Assembly (NCBI RefSeq): GCF_003403295.1
Contig: NZ_QUWV01000003.1
Location: 1-64,000, forward strand
Direction of reading: 5' to 3'
DNA: 64,000 bases
Source of the DNA: Komagataeibacter melaceti
Lineage (GTDB): Bacteria > Pseudomonadota > Alphaproteobacteria > Acetobacterales > Acetobacteraceae
The stretch's first letter is position 1; the number at the start of each line of letters is the position of its first letter. The notes below the pieces were generated by a model. That model was not told the DNA's origin, searched no databases, and worked only from the letters and a program-made list of their open reading frames with translations. Positions 1 through 9,111 of this stretch are shown here, in pieces. A program made the position numbers and the translations under genes.

Positions 1-85
1 TAACTTTCATCCGGGCGGTCTCCTCTGAATGGTCTTCCGACCTCATCATGGCACATTGATGTCGCATGGAGGCCGTCCACCCCAT
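1..85 (-). mobile_element. Possible left end of an insertion sequence inside dnaE2
   Basis: These 85 bases follow the last recognisable DnaE2 codon and do not encode the expected DnaE2 sequence. Read leftwards they carry an AGGAG-type ribosome binding site about nine bases before an ATG at 10-8 (MKV...), the usual arrangement at the start of a transposase gene. The part next to dnaE2 starts ATGGGG. Too little is visible to name a family; an IS110/IS1111-like element is a guess. Confidence 0.35.
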
Positions 86-1912
86 CTGTATGGGGCCAGG
101 TCGGACAATGGCCACCTCGATCACCAGATCATAGAACACCCGGGGCCTGAGACGCGGCAGCATGGACATCTGCGCCCGGCTCTCGATCTGGAACACCCCG
201 ATCGTGTCGGCCTTCCGGATCATGGCGTAAGTTCGCGGGTCCTCGGCCGGGATGGTCTGCAGCGTGTAATGCTGCCCCTTGTGGTCGGCCAGAAGGTCCA
301 GCCCCTTCTTCATGCAGGTCAGCATGCCGAGTGCCAGGACATCCACCTTCATGAATTTCAGGACGTCGATATCGTCCTTGTCCCATTCGATGATCTGGCG
401 AGCGTCCATGGCTGCCGGCTCGATCGGCACCAGTTCATCCAGCCGGTCATGGGTCAGCACAAACCCGCCAGGATGCTGCGACAGGTGACGCGGCACGCCG
501 ATCAGGCAGCGCGCCAGATCCAGCGTCAGCCGGATGCGCCGGTCGGACAGGTCGATCCCTGTCTCATTCAGCGCGTCCTTATCCAGCTTGCGCCCCCAGC
601 CCCAGATCTGGCCGGACAGGGTGCGAATCAGGTCTTCGGGCAGACCCATGACCTTGCCGACATCGCGCAGCGCCCCCTTCGCACGATAACGCGTGACCAC
701 CGCCGTAAGGGCAGCGTGGTTACGACCATAATGGCCGTAAATCCACTGGATGACCTGCTCCCGGCGCGCGTGTTCGAAATCCACGTCGATATCGGGCGGT
801 TCGCGGCGCTCTTCGGAGACGAAGCGTTCAAACAGCAGCGACGTCCGTGCCGGATCGATGGCGGTAATGCCGAGCACGTAGCAGACAGCGGAATTGGCCG
901 CCGATCCCCGCCCCTGGCACAGGATGCCCTGCGATCGGGCGTAACGGACGATGCTGTGCACAGTGAGGAAATACGGCGCGTAATCCATGCGCCCGATCAG
1001 GGCGAGTTCATGGCTGAGGGTTTTCCTGACCTCGGGCGGAATCCCTTCGGGATAGGCCGTTGCCGCCCCTTCCCAGGTCAGGGCTTCGAGCGCCTGCTGC
1101 GGCGACTGGCCCGGGACGGAGACCTCATCGGGATACTGATAGGCCAGGTCATCAAGGCTGAAGCGGCAGCGCTCCACGATCTCCATGGTCCGGGCCACCG
1201 CTTTGGAATAGCGGCTGAACAGTCGCGCCATTTCTGCAGGCGGCTTGAGGTAGCGGTCCGCATGGCGCTCCCGCGCGAACCCGGCCTCGTCGATGGTGGT
1301 GTGGTCGCGGATACAGGTCACCACATCCTGCAGGATGCGCCGATCATGGGTGTGGAACAGCACGTCATTGGTCACGACCGCTGGCACCCGCGCCTGATGG
1401 GCCAGGTTCGCCAGTTCATACAGCCGCATCTGGTCATTGGGCCGGCGCCGCAGGGTCAGCGCCATATAGGCCCGGTCGGCAAAGGCGTCCTTCAGCTTGC
1501 GCAGATGCAGGGCGCAGGCATCATCCGCCGTATCCGGGAGCAGGATGACAAGGAGGCCCTCGCCCCATGCCACCAGATCCTCCCAGAGCAGATGACACTT
1601 CCCCTTCCCGGCCCGGGCCTTGCCAAGGCTCAGCAGCCGGCACAACCGGCCATAGGCGGCCCGGTCCGTCGGATAGACCAGCACGGGCGCGAAATCGGCA
1701 AGGTCAAGACGGCAGCCCACGACCAGGCGAATGCCCGTCTCTTTGGCCGCGACATGGGCCTGTACCATGCCCGCCAGCGAATTACGGTCGCAGATGCCCA
1801 GCGCTTCAATGCCAAGGGTCTTCGCCTGCTCGAACAGTTCAATCGGTGAGGACGCGCCGCGCAGGAACGAGAAATAACTCGTCACCTGCAGTTCGGCGTA
1901 CTGCACGCTCAT
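1..1912 (-). CDS. dnaE2: Error-prone DNA polymerase DnaE2 (partial, possibly interrupted)
   Basis: C-family alpha-subunit polymerase that performs translesion synthesis with ImuA and ImuB during the SOS response. The start codon at 1912-1910 overlaps the imuB stop (ATGA). The N-terminal PHP domain is clear ([12 protein letters not shown], then [10 protein letters not shown]), and the polymerase core is typical up to [19 protein letters not shown] and IVRPGPIQ, which ends at residue 609 (position 86). Family members continue with a GDMVHPYLRRR-like stretch. Here the frame stays open for 85 more bases but encodes unrelated residues ([10 protein letters not shown] and on). The true gene is therefore either interrupted near position 85 or divergent; an intact homologue is about 1,050-1,100 residues. 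The N-terminal identity is secure; whether the gene is functional is not. Confidence 0.88.
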   Translation of the reverse strand, partial: MSVQYAELQVTSYFSFLRGASSPIELFEQAKTLGIEALGICDRNSLAGMVQAHVAAKETGIRLVVGCRLDLADFAPVLVYPTDRAAYGRLCRLLSLGKARAGKGKCHLLWEDLVAWGEGLLVILLPDTADDACALHLRKLKDAFADRAYMALTLRRRPNDQMRLYELANLAHQARVPAVVTNDVLFHTHDRRILQDVVTCIRDHTTIDEAGFARERHADRYLKPPAEMARLFSRYSKAVARTMEIVERCRFSLDDLAYQYPDEVSVPGQSPQQALEALTWEGAATAYPEGIPPEVRKTLSHELALIGRMDYAPYFLTVHSIVRYARSQGILCQGRGSAANSAVCYVLGITAIDPARTSLLFERFVSEERREPPDIDVDFEHARREQVIQWIYGHYGRNHAALTAVVTRYRAKGALRDVGKVMGLPEDLIRTLSGQIWGWGRKLDKDALNETGIDLSDRRIRLTLDLARCLIGVPRHLSQHPGGFVLTHDRLDELVPIEPAAMDARQIIEWDKDDIDVLKFMKVDVLALGMLTCMKKGLDLLADHKGQHYTLQTIPAEDPRTYAMIRKADTIGVFQIESRAQMSMLPRLRPRVFYDLVIEVAIVRPGPIQMGWTASMRHQCAMMRSEDHSEETARMKV

Positions 1913-3447
1913 TCAAAGAGACCATGCAGGAACCAGCCCTGTGAGCCGGTCTCGCCATGTTCGCCATCCCCGGTCCGGTAAATCCAGAATGTCTCGCCGC
2001 TGGTATCTTCCACCCGGAAATAGTCCCGCACGGTGGTCAGTTCGGCATCCCCTTTCCACCATTCGCCAAACACGCGCTCAGGGCCATCAGCGCATCTGAT
2101 CCGGCGGCGGATGCCGCGCCAGATGAAGAAGACCGGCGGATGGTCGGGCAACACCGCCATGGTCTGGATCGGCTCGGGACGGGGCAGCAGGCGCGTGGGG
2201 CGCGGCCAGTGATCCGGCCAGTCCCTTGCGTCCTCGGGTGCGAGGGCAGGCACGCGGCAGACGGCCCGCTCGGGCACGTCGCTTTCCACCGGGGCGAAGC
2301 GATACAGGGCCTGCGTGCCGACACGGTTGGCAAGGGTGTCGATCAGGTCGGAGACATCAGCCTCTTCCTCCTTGATCAGGGCGGATACACCCTGGCGGTG
2401 CAGGATCGGCTCGGCCAGTGACGCGGTCAGCACCATGCGCTCGATCCCGAAGCCCGGATCGATGGTCTCGATCCTGTCACAGAGCAGACGGGTCAGGCGT
2501 CTGACGTCCCGCACCGGCATGGCCGTGGCCACACGAACGGCCTCGATGCGGCTGTCCATCCGGTGCAGCAGCAGGTCGAGGCGGCGCACGCCCTGCTCGC
2601 GTTCCTCCAGCCCGGCGCACAGGGGCGGCACGAGTTTGGTGATGTAACGGGCTATGGTCTCCGCGGCACTGATCGGTTCGGCAAAGTTCTGGCTGACCTG
2701 CACCGGCGTCTGCAGCCGGACCGGAACAATGGCTTCTGCCTGTCGTCCGAAAGCCTGGTCCAGCCTGCGGGCGACATCCGGACCGAAGCGCAGGGCCAGC
2801 GGTGCGCGCGGCATGCCGGCCAGCGGGCCGATGCGTGATACGCCCAGCCCATGGAGGTCATCGATGAGATCGGCTGGCAGGCGTAGGGATTCGATGGGCA
2901 GATCGGCAATCGCTGCCGCCGTTTCACCGTGCGGCACGATGGTGATGCGTCCCCGGCCATAGCGGGCCAGCGCATGGGCGGCGCCCCATGTATCGGCAAT
3001 CGCGGCCCGGGCCGTGATCCCGGACTCCTTCAGGCGGGTGACCATGTTCTCCAGCATGGCGGCCTCACCCCCATGCAGGTGATCCGCACCGGTCGTATCC
3101 AGCACGATGCCGTCTGGCGGATCGGGGGCCACGATGGGGGCGATGCGGTGCTGGAACCACAGGGCCAGCCGCTCCAGCCCTGCCCGGTCACCGTCCGGGT
3201 CGGCATCCATGATAAGCAGATCGGGATGGAGCGCCTGCGCTTTCGCGACAGGCGTGCCCGGACGCAGGCCCAGCCTGCGGGCAGCGAGATCGACCGACAG
3301 GATGACCCGTCGCCGCCCTTCCCGCCCGGCCAGCGCCAGTGGGCGGTCAGGCGCGGGCGCGTCGGTGCCCAGCCGCTTCCTGAGCCGGTCTGTCGGCCAG
3401 AGCGGCAGGTAGAGTGAGACGACACGGTGCCAGTCTCCCTTTGGCAT
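1909..3447 (-). CDS. imuB: ImuB, Y-family polymerase-like mutagenesis protein
   Basis: A 512-residue DinP/UmuC-like protein that links the beta clamp, ImuA and DnaE2 in SOS mutagenesis. I chose the ATG at 3447 ([20 protein letters not shown]) because the conserved N-terminal [16 protein letters not shown] motif follows at once; an in-frame start farther upstream only adds antisense-like sequence from imuA. The region where true Y-family polymerases carry catalytic acidic residues reads [14 protein letters not shown], so the protein looks catalytically dead, as is typical of ImuB. Its start overlaps the imuA end by about 100 bases, and its stop overlaps the dnaE2 start. Confidence 0.92.
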   Translation of the reverse strand: MPKGDWHRVVSLYLPLWPTDRLRKRLGTDAPAPDRPLALAGREGRRRVILSVDLAARRLGLRPGTPVAKAQALHPDLLIMDADPDGDRAGLERLALWFQHRIAPIVAPDPPDGIVLDTTGADHLHGGEAAMLENMVTRLKESGITARAAIADTWGAAHALARYGRGRITIVPHGETAAAIADLPIESLRLPADLIDDLHGLGVSRIGPLAGMPRAPLALRFGPDVARRLDQAFGRQAEAIVPVRLQTPVQVSQNFAEPISAAETIARYITKLVPPLCAGLEEREQGVRRLDLLLHRMDSRIEAVRVATAMPVRDVRRLTRLLCDRIETIDPGFGIERMVLTASLAEPILHRQGVSALIKEEEADVSDLIDTLANRVGTQALYRFAPVESDVPERAVCRVPALAPEDARDWPDHWPRPTRLLPRPEPIQTMAVLPDHPPVFFIWRGIRRRIRCADGPERVFGEWWKGDAELTTVRDYFRVEDTSGETFWIYRTGDGEHGETGSQGWFLHGLFE

Positions 3448-4123
3448 CACAGGCCTCCACTTCGAAATCGGCGCATTCGCCCGCGCGGGCACGGATGAGT
3501 TCCAGCAGCCAGCGGGACCGGCCAACGCCGGGGACCGGCAGCGGCACGGATGGCAGGACGGATACCCGCCACCGGGTGACTGAAGCCGTGGGCTGGCCAA
3601 AATCGGCCGCATCCGTCTGCCGCCGCCAGCGCCGTATGACGATGCCCAGCGCGCCGGATGTCTCGGCCGCCAGCTGCAGGCGGCGTGACGCTGTCATGGA
3701 CAGGCGGGCCACCTCGGCCACGACCGCGCCCAGACCCTGATGGCGCAGTGCTTCCTCGAAACAGGCCAGGACATCGACGTCCGAACTGGCCGCGACGTAA
3801 ATGGTCCGTCGCGCCGACAGGCCAACCTGCTGCAACGCGGGGGCATACAGGTCCTGACGGGTGGCGATCCAGAGCACCTTGCCCCGTGTCCGCGCTGCGA
3901 TCCCGGCAGAAAACAGGCCGGATGCTGCAGCATTCAGGGCGTCATGGCCGCCGCCGGCCACCTCATGCAGCGCGCCCAGCGCCAGGCCGCCATCCGGCAG
4001 GCGACCGTCAATCTCGGGCACGCCGAAGGGAAGCACCCCTCGTCTGCGTCGGCCCTGGCCTTCAAGGCGGCTGACCTGAGCTCTCAGCGCCTCCAGCGCA
4101 GGATGGGGTTGGGGTGCGGGCAT
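3347..4123 (-). CDS. imuA: ImuA, RecA-like SOS mutagenesis protein
   Basis: A 258-residue SulA/RecA-like protein, first gene of the imuA-imuB-dnaE2 cassette. Visible family marks are LPFGVPEIDGRLPDGGL near residue 33, LHEVAGGG near 52, and the C-terminal [10 protein letters not shown]...[10 protein letters not shown] stretch. It lacks the RecA Walker A, as expected for ImuA. The first ATG (4123) gives the usual family length. A LexA box lies 50-64 bases upstream, so induction on DNA damage is expected. Confidence 0.9.
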   Translation of the reverse strand: MPAPQPHPALEALRAQVSRLEGQGRRRRGVLPFGVPEIDGRLPDGGLALGALHEVAGGGHDALNAAASGLFSAGIAARTRGKVLWIATRQDLYAPALQQVGLSARRTIYVAASSDVDVLACFEEALRHQGLGAVVAEVARLSMTASRRLQLAAETSGALGIVIRRWRRQTDAADFGQPTASVTRWRVSVLPSVPLPVPGVGRSRWLLELIRARAGECADFEVEACDAKGRLAPCRLTLPAALADRPAQEAAGHRRARA

Positions 4124-4172
4124 GGGGTCGGACAGTCCATTCGGGTGTTTCTGGCACGAAATCAGTGATTGT

Positions 4173-4187
4173 GTTCATTATTTGTTC
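4173..4187. promoter_or_regulatory. LexA box (SOS operator)
   Basis: The sequence GTTC-ATTATTT-GTTC is an exact match to the alphaproteobacterial LexA direct repeat GTTC-N7-GTTC. It lies between the divergent imuA (leftward) and yedK (rightward) genes, so it could control both. It is the only such box I found in the intergenic regions I read. Confidence 0.8.
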
Positions 4188-4387
4188 TGGTACGGTGACG
4201 AATGTCAACCCATTCTGGAAAAGCGGCTGTGATCCGGACGCGGACGCAGGGCTGCCACACGGTCCAGGCTTGATGAAAACTGTCTGGATTGCAGGGGTTT
4301 ATCAGGAACAGTCCGGCCATCCCCTTCCTGCAGGGTGGATACTGCCCGGCAGGACACCCATATCCGGACTCGTGAAAGGAAGGCGTG

Positions 4388-5026
4388 ATGTGCAACCTCT
4401 ATGCGATGACCGGCAGCCAGCAGGCGATCCAGGAGGCGGCCCGGGTCATGACCGACCGCACCGGCAATCTCCGGCCCCTGCCCGAGATCTGGCCCAACAC
4501 CATGGCGCCCATCGTGCGGAACGCGCCGGATGGGCGGGAACTGCTCATGGCACGCTGGGGCATGCCGACCCCGCCGGGCTACCTGAAAGGTCATAGGGTC
4601 GATCGGGGTGTGACCAATATCCGCAATCCCACCTCGGCCTGGTGGAAGCGCTGGGAAGGTGTGGCGCATCGCTGCCTGGTGCCGCTCACGTCTTTTTCCG
4701 AACCGGAGCGCCTGCCGGATGACACCAGCAGGCCCGTCTGGTTTGCCCGCAGCGATGGGGCGCCGCTGGCTTTTTTTGCAGGGATCTGGTGCCAGTGGAC
4801 ATCAGTGCGGAAACTGGCGGATGGCGAGACGACGAATGACCTGTTCGGCTTCCTGACCACCACAGCCAATCGGGAGGTCGGTGCCATTCATCCGAAAGCC
4901 ATGCCGGTCGTCCTGACCCGGCAGGAAGAACTGGATCTGTGGATGCAGGCGCCCTTGGACGAAGCACTACAATTGCAGCGCCCCTTACCTGACAACGCCC
5001 TAAAGATGGTAAATGCTCCGCGGTAG
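4388..5026 (+). CDS. yedK: SOS response-associated peptidase (SRAP/YedK/HMCES family)
   Basis: A 212-residue protein that covalently shields abasic sites in single-stranded DNA. The catalytic Cys is residue 2 once Met is removed (MCNLYAMT). This fixes the start at the ATG at 4388 rather than the GTG just before it; a GAAAGGA ribosome site precedes it. The family pattern RCLVPLTSFSEPE and the active-site His region (GAIHPKAMPVVLT) are present; this is the FSE variant rather than the FYEW type. It is divergent from imuA and shares the LexA-box region, fitting a DNA-damage role. Confidence 0.9.
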   Translation: MCNLYAMTGSQQAIQEAARVMTDRTGNLRPLPEIWPNTMAPIVRNAPDGRELLMARWGMPTPPGYLKGHRVDRGVTNIRNPTSAWWKRWEGVAHRCLVPLTSFSEPERLPDDTSRPVWFARSDGAPLAFFAGIWCQWTSVRKLADGETTNDLFGFLTTTANREVGAIHPKAMPVVLTRQEELDLWMQAPLDEALQLQRPLPDNALKMVNAPR

Positions 5027-5126
5027 GCAGTTATTAAATGTCGCCTTTGGGGGGAACGGTAGGTCCGCTATTAGAACAGATGATCGTCAAGCGGACATGG
5101 GGATGATGGACATGGAGGAGGAGAGA

Positions 5127-5947
5127 ATGGCCAGAAAAGATCGGATTGAAATCCCATGGGTTCGGCAGTTATTTTCGGTCCTCAAGAACGGTGAACCACT
5201 AACAACAAATCATAAATGTATGAATTTTCATGAAAAATCCCATCTTCTTGGTATGTTAGTAAAAGCGGACTGATCGACGTTATTAAAATTAAGCCGATCA
5301 CGACTATCAAAGCTACAAAATATTTAATTGAAACAAAAAATAAAGATTTGATGACGCATTTAAAGAACACTCTCACACCGGGGATTATTTTCGAGACGCC
5401 TGTTTCTAAAGCTGAAAGTAAAATCGTTGATTGGACGCACAAAAAAGACGGCACTCCAGTCATTAGATACACAAGTCTCGGCACAAAAAAAAATGAACAG
5501 AAGTTTGATACCGATGCTCGAGCCGAGATAAAAAGGATCACCAAGTTAGCTGAAATTTCTCAGAGACAAGGGCAGTTAGAATTTTCAGCCAGAATACGAA
5601 TGAATTATGGCGGCAAATGTGCTGTCACTGGCTGTGATACACGAGAAGCACTTGAAGCTGCGCATATCAAAATCTACAAGGGGGCAGATGATTTCTCCTC
5701 AGATAATGGAATATTACTTCGTGCAGATATTCATGCGCTATTTGACTCCCTATTATTTACGATAAATGAAGAAGGCAAAAAGATAGAGATCTGTAATGAA
5801 TTGAAAGGCAGCATATACTCAGATCTGCATGGTAAAGAACTTTCCACTCCAGTATACGGTCCACCTCCATCAAAAGAAAATATTGCTCATCATCGAAAAC
5901 GATTTCGAAAAAGAAGAATGAGAGGAAAAATAACATCGTCGGCGTAA
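5127..5947 (+). pseudogene. HNH endonuclease, split by a one-base frameshift
   Basis: The N-terminal piece starts at the ATG at 5127 (MARKDRIEIPWVRQLF) behind a GGAGGAGG site and stops at 5273. The rest is open in another frame from 5234 to 5947 and begins with WYVSKSGLIDVIK. Adding one A to the A-run at 5233-5237 joins them as MNFHEKIPSSWYVSKSG without a gap. The C-terminal half has a complete HNH site: CAVTGCDTREALEAAHI, then DNGILLRADIHALFD. The DNA is much more AT-rich than its neighbours, pointing to transfer. It may be a defence-type or mobile nuclease. Either the gene is dead, a short product starts at 5351, or the deletion is a sequencing error. Confidence 0.75.
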
Positions 5948-6241
5948 TGTCTGCTTTGAAGGCAATGAAGCGCTTTATCTATCGTCCAAAATGAGGGCGT
6001 GAGCGGACCAGTCCGCAGGCACACTGTTTTTTTGGTAACGGTGCGTGTCATGGTCTATGCGCAATTCAAAAAACACATTGAGAATACAGGGAGTGTCCAG
6101 TCACGTTCCCCTTGTTGCTATGACCAGTTCTTAACTTTAAGTCTCAGGCATTCTATGCAATTCGCTAAGAGCAGTGGTCACGAGCACCGCGCCTAACATA
6201 TAGGCATGCGCTGCGATAAGTTGGTCGTCATGTCACGAAGC
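5948..6241. other. Intergenic region, no supported gene
   Basis: This is the junction between the AT-rich HNH gene and the mobile-element backbone. One reading frame of 65 codons exists but has no recognisable family, no ribosome site and poor codon use. I see no tRNA or obvious attachment repeat. It could be the left boundary of the element. Confidence 0.4.
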
Positions 6242-6673
6242 CTATGGCGACGGCGGATGATTTACGGAATCAGTTGAATGCAACAGTTCCTCAGCAAAGC
6301 CATGACTGCCTGCCAGACGGCGGCCGACAGCCTCGACAAATCCGTCATAGCGTTCCCTACCCTTCGCCCGCGCGGCTGCCATGGCCCCATCGGGTAATGG
6401 CGGCGTGCTGGTAAGCCAGAAACGCACGAACACGGCCAGCGTCTCGTTGGTGATCGTGATGTGGCGATCCAGCCGCTCGATCTCACGCGTCATGTGATCC
6501 AGCCTACGGGACAGGGCACTTTCCAGGCGATCCGGACCGTCGGGCGACAGGAAGGACGCGAGCGCCGCCTCGACGACCGCTGCCTGGGTCACACGCCGTC
6601 GCGTGGCATATTCGGCGATGCGATCCACGAGATCGGGCGGAAGCCGGAAAGTATATTTGCCGCGCACAACCAT
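6242..6673 (-). CDS. CopG/RHH-type conjugation accessory protein
   Basis: A 143-residue protein with an N-terminal ribbon-helix-helix segment (KYTFRLPPDLVDRIAEYATRRRVTQAAVVEAAL, residues 6-38) and a coiled-coil-like stretch (residues 50-80). Its start shares one base with the traG stop, so the two are co-translated. In alphaproteobacterial conjugation clusters a CopG-like gene commonly follows traG and precedes the trb mating-pair genes. Those trb genes are missing here, and this gene ends the block. Confidence 0.7.
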   Translation of the reverse strand: MVVRGKYTFRLPPDLVDRIAEYATRRRVTQAAVVEAALASFLSPDGPDRLESALSRRLDHMTREIERLDRHITITNETLAVFVRFWLTSTPPLPDGAMAAARAKGRERYDGFVEAVGRRLAGSHGFAEELLHSTDSVNHPPSP

Positions 6674-8658
6674 CAGAGTCCCATATGATCGCCCGGATCG
6701 AGCGAAACCTGTCGCGCGAAACCGCGCTGCCGCAGCACGGTATTTTTGACGACCCGCTCATCTTCGGTTTCATCGGGTGGTTCAAATTCATGCACCGGCC
6801 GCCGGGGTTCCGGGACGATTTCCTCATGTTCGGGCAATTCCCGTTCACGTCGGATCCCGGCATTGGCTGCATCGTCATCGCTTCCACCGCTGCCTTGAGG
6901 TGCAACCGGCTGAATGGCGTCGGCCCAGTCCCCGGGTTGAATCGGCTTTTCCGGGCCTTCGATCGCCTGTTCCCTAACAGGCGTTGGCGGCGTGCTGACA
7001 CGTCGGGCCAGTTCAGGATCCTCGAAATATCGTGCCTTGCGTGCCCGGATGGGCGGGCATCCGGACACCATGACCAGTTCCTCATGGTCGGGCAACTGCA
7101 TGATTTCCCCCGGTGTCAGCAGAGGCCGGGCGGTTTCATGACGAGTCACCATGAGATGCCCCAACCAAGGCGAGAGCCTGTGCCCGGCATAGTTTTTCGC
7201 ATCGCGGATTTCCGTGGCGGTGCCAAGGGCGTCAGACACACGCTTGGCGGTGCGTTCGTCATTGGTCGCGAAGCTGACCCGTACATGGCAGTTATCCAGA
7301 ATGGAATTGTTCTGGCCGTATGCCTTCTCGATCTGGTTCAGGCTCTGGGCGATCAGGAAACTCTTGATCCCGTATCCTGCCATAAAAGCCAGAGCGCTCT
7401 CAAAAAAGTCCAGCCGCCCCAGGGCCGGGAATTCATCCAGCATGAGCAGCAGGCGTTGCCGATGCCTGGCTCCGCTCAGTTCTTCCGTCAGCCTTCGGCC
7501 AATCTGGTTGAGCACGAGCCGGACAAGCGGCTTGGTGCGACTGATGTCGGATGGCGGGACAACCAGATACAGTGTGACCGGATGCGGCCCCGTGACCAGA
7601 TCTACGATCCGCCAGTCACAGCGCCTCGTGACATGCGCCACGACCGGATCCCGGTACAGGCCTAGGAATGACATGGCGGTGGACAGGACGCCGGAACGCT
7701 CGTTATCGGACTTGTTCAGCAATTCGCGGGCGGAACTGGCAACGACAGGGTGCACCCCTTTTTTCCCGAGATGGGGTGTTGTCATCATGATCCGCAGTGT
7801 CGCTTCGATCGAGCGTCGCGGGTCGGACAGGACATTGGCAACGCCAGCCAGCGTCTTGTCGGTCTCGGCATACAGGACATGCAGGATGGCGCCGACCAGC
7901 AGCGCGTGACTGGTCTTCTCCCAGTGGTTACGCTTTTCCAGCGCACCTTCCGGGTCAACCAGCACATCGGCGATGTTCTGCACATCGCGCACTTCCCACT
8001 CACCGCGCCGAACCTCCAGAAGCGGGTTGTAAGCATGACTTGCCATGTTTGTGGGATCGAACAGGACCGCGCGACCGAACCGTGCGCGCCAGCCTGCGGT
8101 CAGCTGCCAGTTTTCTCCCTTGATGTCATGCACTATAGCCGATCCCGGCCAGGTCAGCAGCGTTGGCACGACCAGCCCCACACCTTTGCCCGAACGCGTT
8201 GGCGCAAAACACAGGACATGCTCCGGCCCATCGTGACGCAGATAACGGCGTTCCGCCATCTGGCCCAGCACGACGCCGTCATTATCGATCAGGCCGGCAT
8301 GGCGCATGTCACGCGCATCGGCCCAGTGGGCTGAACCGTAGGTCGTGGCCCGTTTCTTCTCCCTCGCGCGCCACACCGCCATGCCGATGGCGACTATCAC
8401 CGCAACGATGCCGCCAGAAGCTGCGATATAGCCGCCCGTCTGGAAAATATCCGGGGCATAGGCGTCAAAAACAAACCACCACCAGAAAAACGTGGGAGGA
8501 TAATAAACTCGCCACCCTGCCAGCATGAACCAGGGCGCACCAAGCTGGGCCTGATAGCCCAGTCGCCATGCTGTCCACTGCGTGGCGGCCCACATTGAGG
8601 CCAGCACGACAAAGGTGACAGCCAATACGGAACTCCACAGAATTCTTGTAGCGCTCAT
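6673..8658 (-). CDS. traG: Type IV coupling protein TraG/VirD4
   Basis: A 661-residue inner-membrane ATPase that brings the relaxase-DNA complex to the mating channel. Two or three N-terminal membrane segments (within residues 1-100) are followed by Walker A APTRSGKGVG near residue 152, Walker B LLLMLDEFPALG near 390 and the typical IAQSLNQIEKAYG stretch. I prefer the ATG at 8658 (MSATRILWSS), where homologues begin; a TTG 36 bases upstream is possible. The acidic C-terminus is typical of the family. The gene is complete although no type IV secretion genes are visible. Confidence 0.92.
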   Translation of the reverse strand: MSATRILWSSVLAVTFVVLASMWAATQWTAWRLGYQAQLGAPWFMLAGWRVYYPPTFFWWWFVFDAYAPDIFQTGGYIAASGGIVAVIVAIGMAVWRAREKKRATTYGSAHWADARDMRHAGLIDNDGVVLGQMAERRYLRHDGPEHVLCFAPTRSGKGVGLVVPTLLTWPGSAIVHDIKGENWQLTAGWRARFGRAVLFDPTNMASHAYNPLLEVRRGEWEVRDVQNIADVLVDPEGALEKRNHWEKTSHALLVGAILHVLYAETDKTLAGVANVLSDPRRSIEATLRIMMTTPHLGKKGVHPVVASSARELLNKSDNERSGVLSTAMSFLGLYRDPVVAHVTRRCDWRIVDLVTGPHPVTLYLVVPPSDISRTKPLVRLVLNQIGRRLTEELSGARHRQRLLLMLDEFPALGRLDFFESALAFMAGYGIKSFLIAQSLNQIEKAYGQNNSILDNCHVRVSFATNDERTAKRVSDALGTATEIRDAKNYAGHRLSPWLGHLMVTRHETARPLLTPGEIMQLPDHEELVMVSGCPPIRARKARYFEDPELARRVSTPPTPVREQAIEGPEKPIQPGDWADAIQPVAPQGSGGSDDDAANAGIRRERELPEHEEIVPEPRRPVHEFEPPDETEDERVVKNTVLRQRGFARQVSLDPGDHMGL

Positions 8659-8889
8659 GGAGAAGTGAATTCGACCATTCCCTGCACCGATCAAGATTTA
8701 TCCGCGTGCTCAGAAGCGAAGGGACGGAAACGGACAGAAACAGGACGGTTCGGCCGTCAGAGAACGCCCACATGACCACATGCCATGCGAGAAGAGCGAC
8801 TCAGGCCCGACTCACACCCAGTTCATATCCGCAACGAAAACATTCCCTTATCGTTGATAAGAGGCACGGAATGACGGATTGCAGGGCTA

Positions 8890-9111
8890 ATGACGAACGA
8901 CATGTCTATTGCGGATGACAATGCGCCGTTCAACCACTGGTTGAAGACCGGTCTGCGTGCCCTGTTCAATGACGTCGTTCGTGAACCAATCCCTGAAAAT
9001 CTCCTACGGATCATCACCGAAGCCGAACCAGAGGTCCGTTCCCCCGCTTCCGACCTAGATGCCAAGACCCCGCCTGCGGCCAAACGTCCAGTCAACGCTG
9101 CCACCGGGTGA
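8890..9111 (+). CDS. NepR-like small anti-sigma factor (tentative)
   Basis: A 73-residue protein whose central part, HWLKTGLRALFNDVVREPIPENLLRI (residues 16-41), matches the pattern of NepR-type anti-sigma factors (L..LYDDV..EPVP..L). NepR holds the general-stress sigma factor EcfG until released by PhyR. An AGGG site precedes the ATG. The gene runs against its neighbours, and its last 57 bases overlap the relaxase 3' end convergently. Neither EcfG nor PhyR is encoded nearby. The match rests on one short motif. Confidence 0.5.
   Translation: MTNDMSIADDNAPFNHWLKTGLRALFNDVVREPIPENLLRIITEAEPEVRSPASDLDAKTPPAAKRPVNAATG

Noticed and set aside
29-1849. A 606-codon rightward reading frame over the dnaE2 region
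   Set aside because: It is the exact antisense frame of dnaE2; its translation is His/Gln/Arg-rich with no family pattern, while the opposite strand gives a clear polymerase.
5127-6000. HNH gene plus GIY-YIG gene as one restriction-modification system
   Set aside because: They are 10 kb apart with no methyltransferase or specificity gene between them.
5999-6196. A 65-codon frame in the gap before the CopG-like gene
   Set aside because: No ribosome site, non-ATG start, no recognisable motif.
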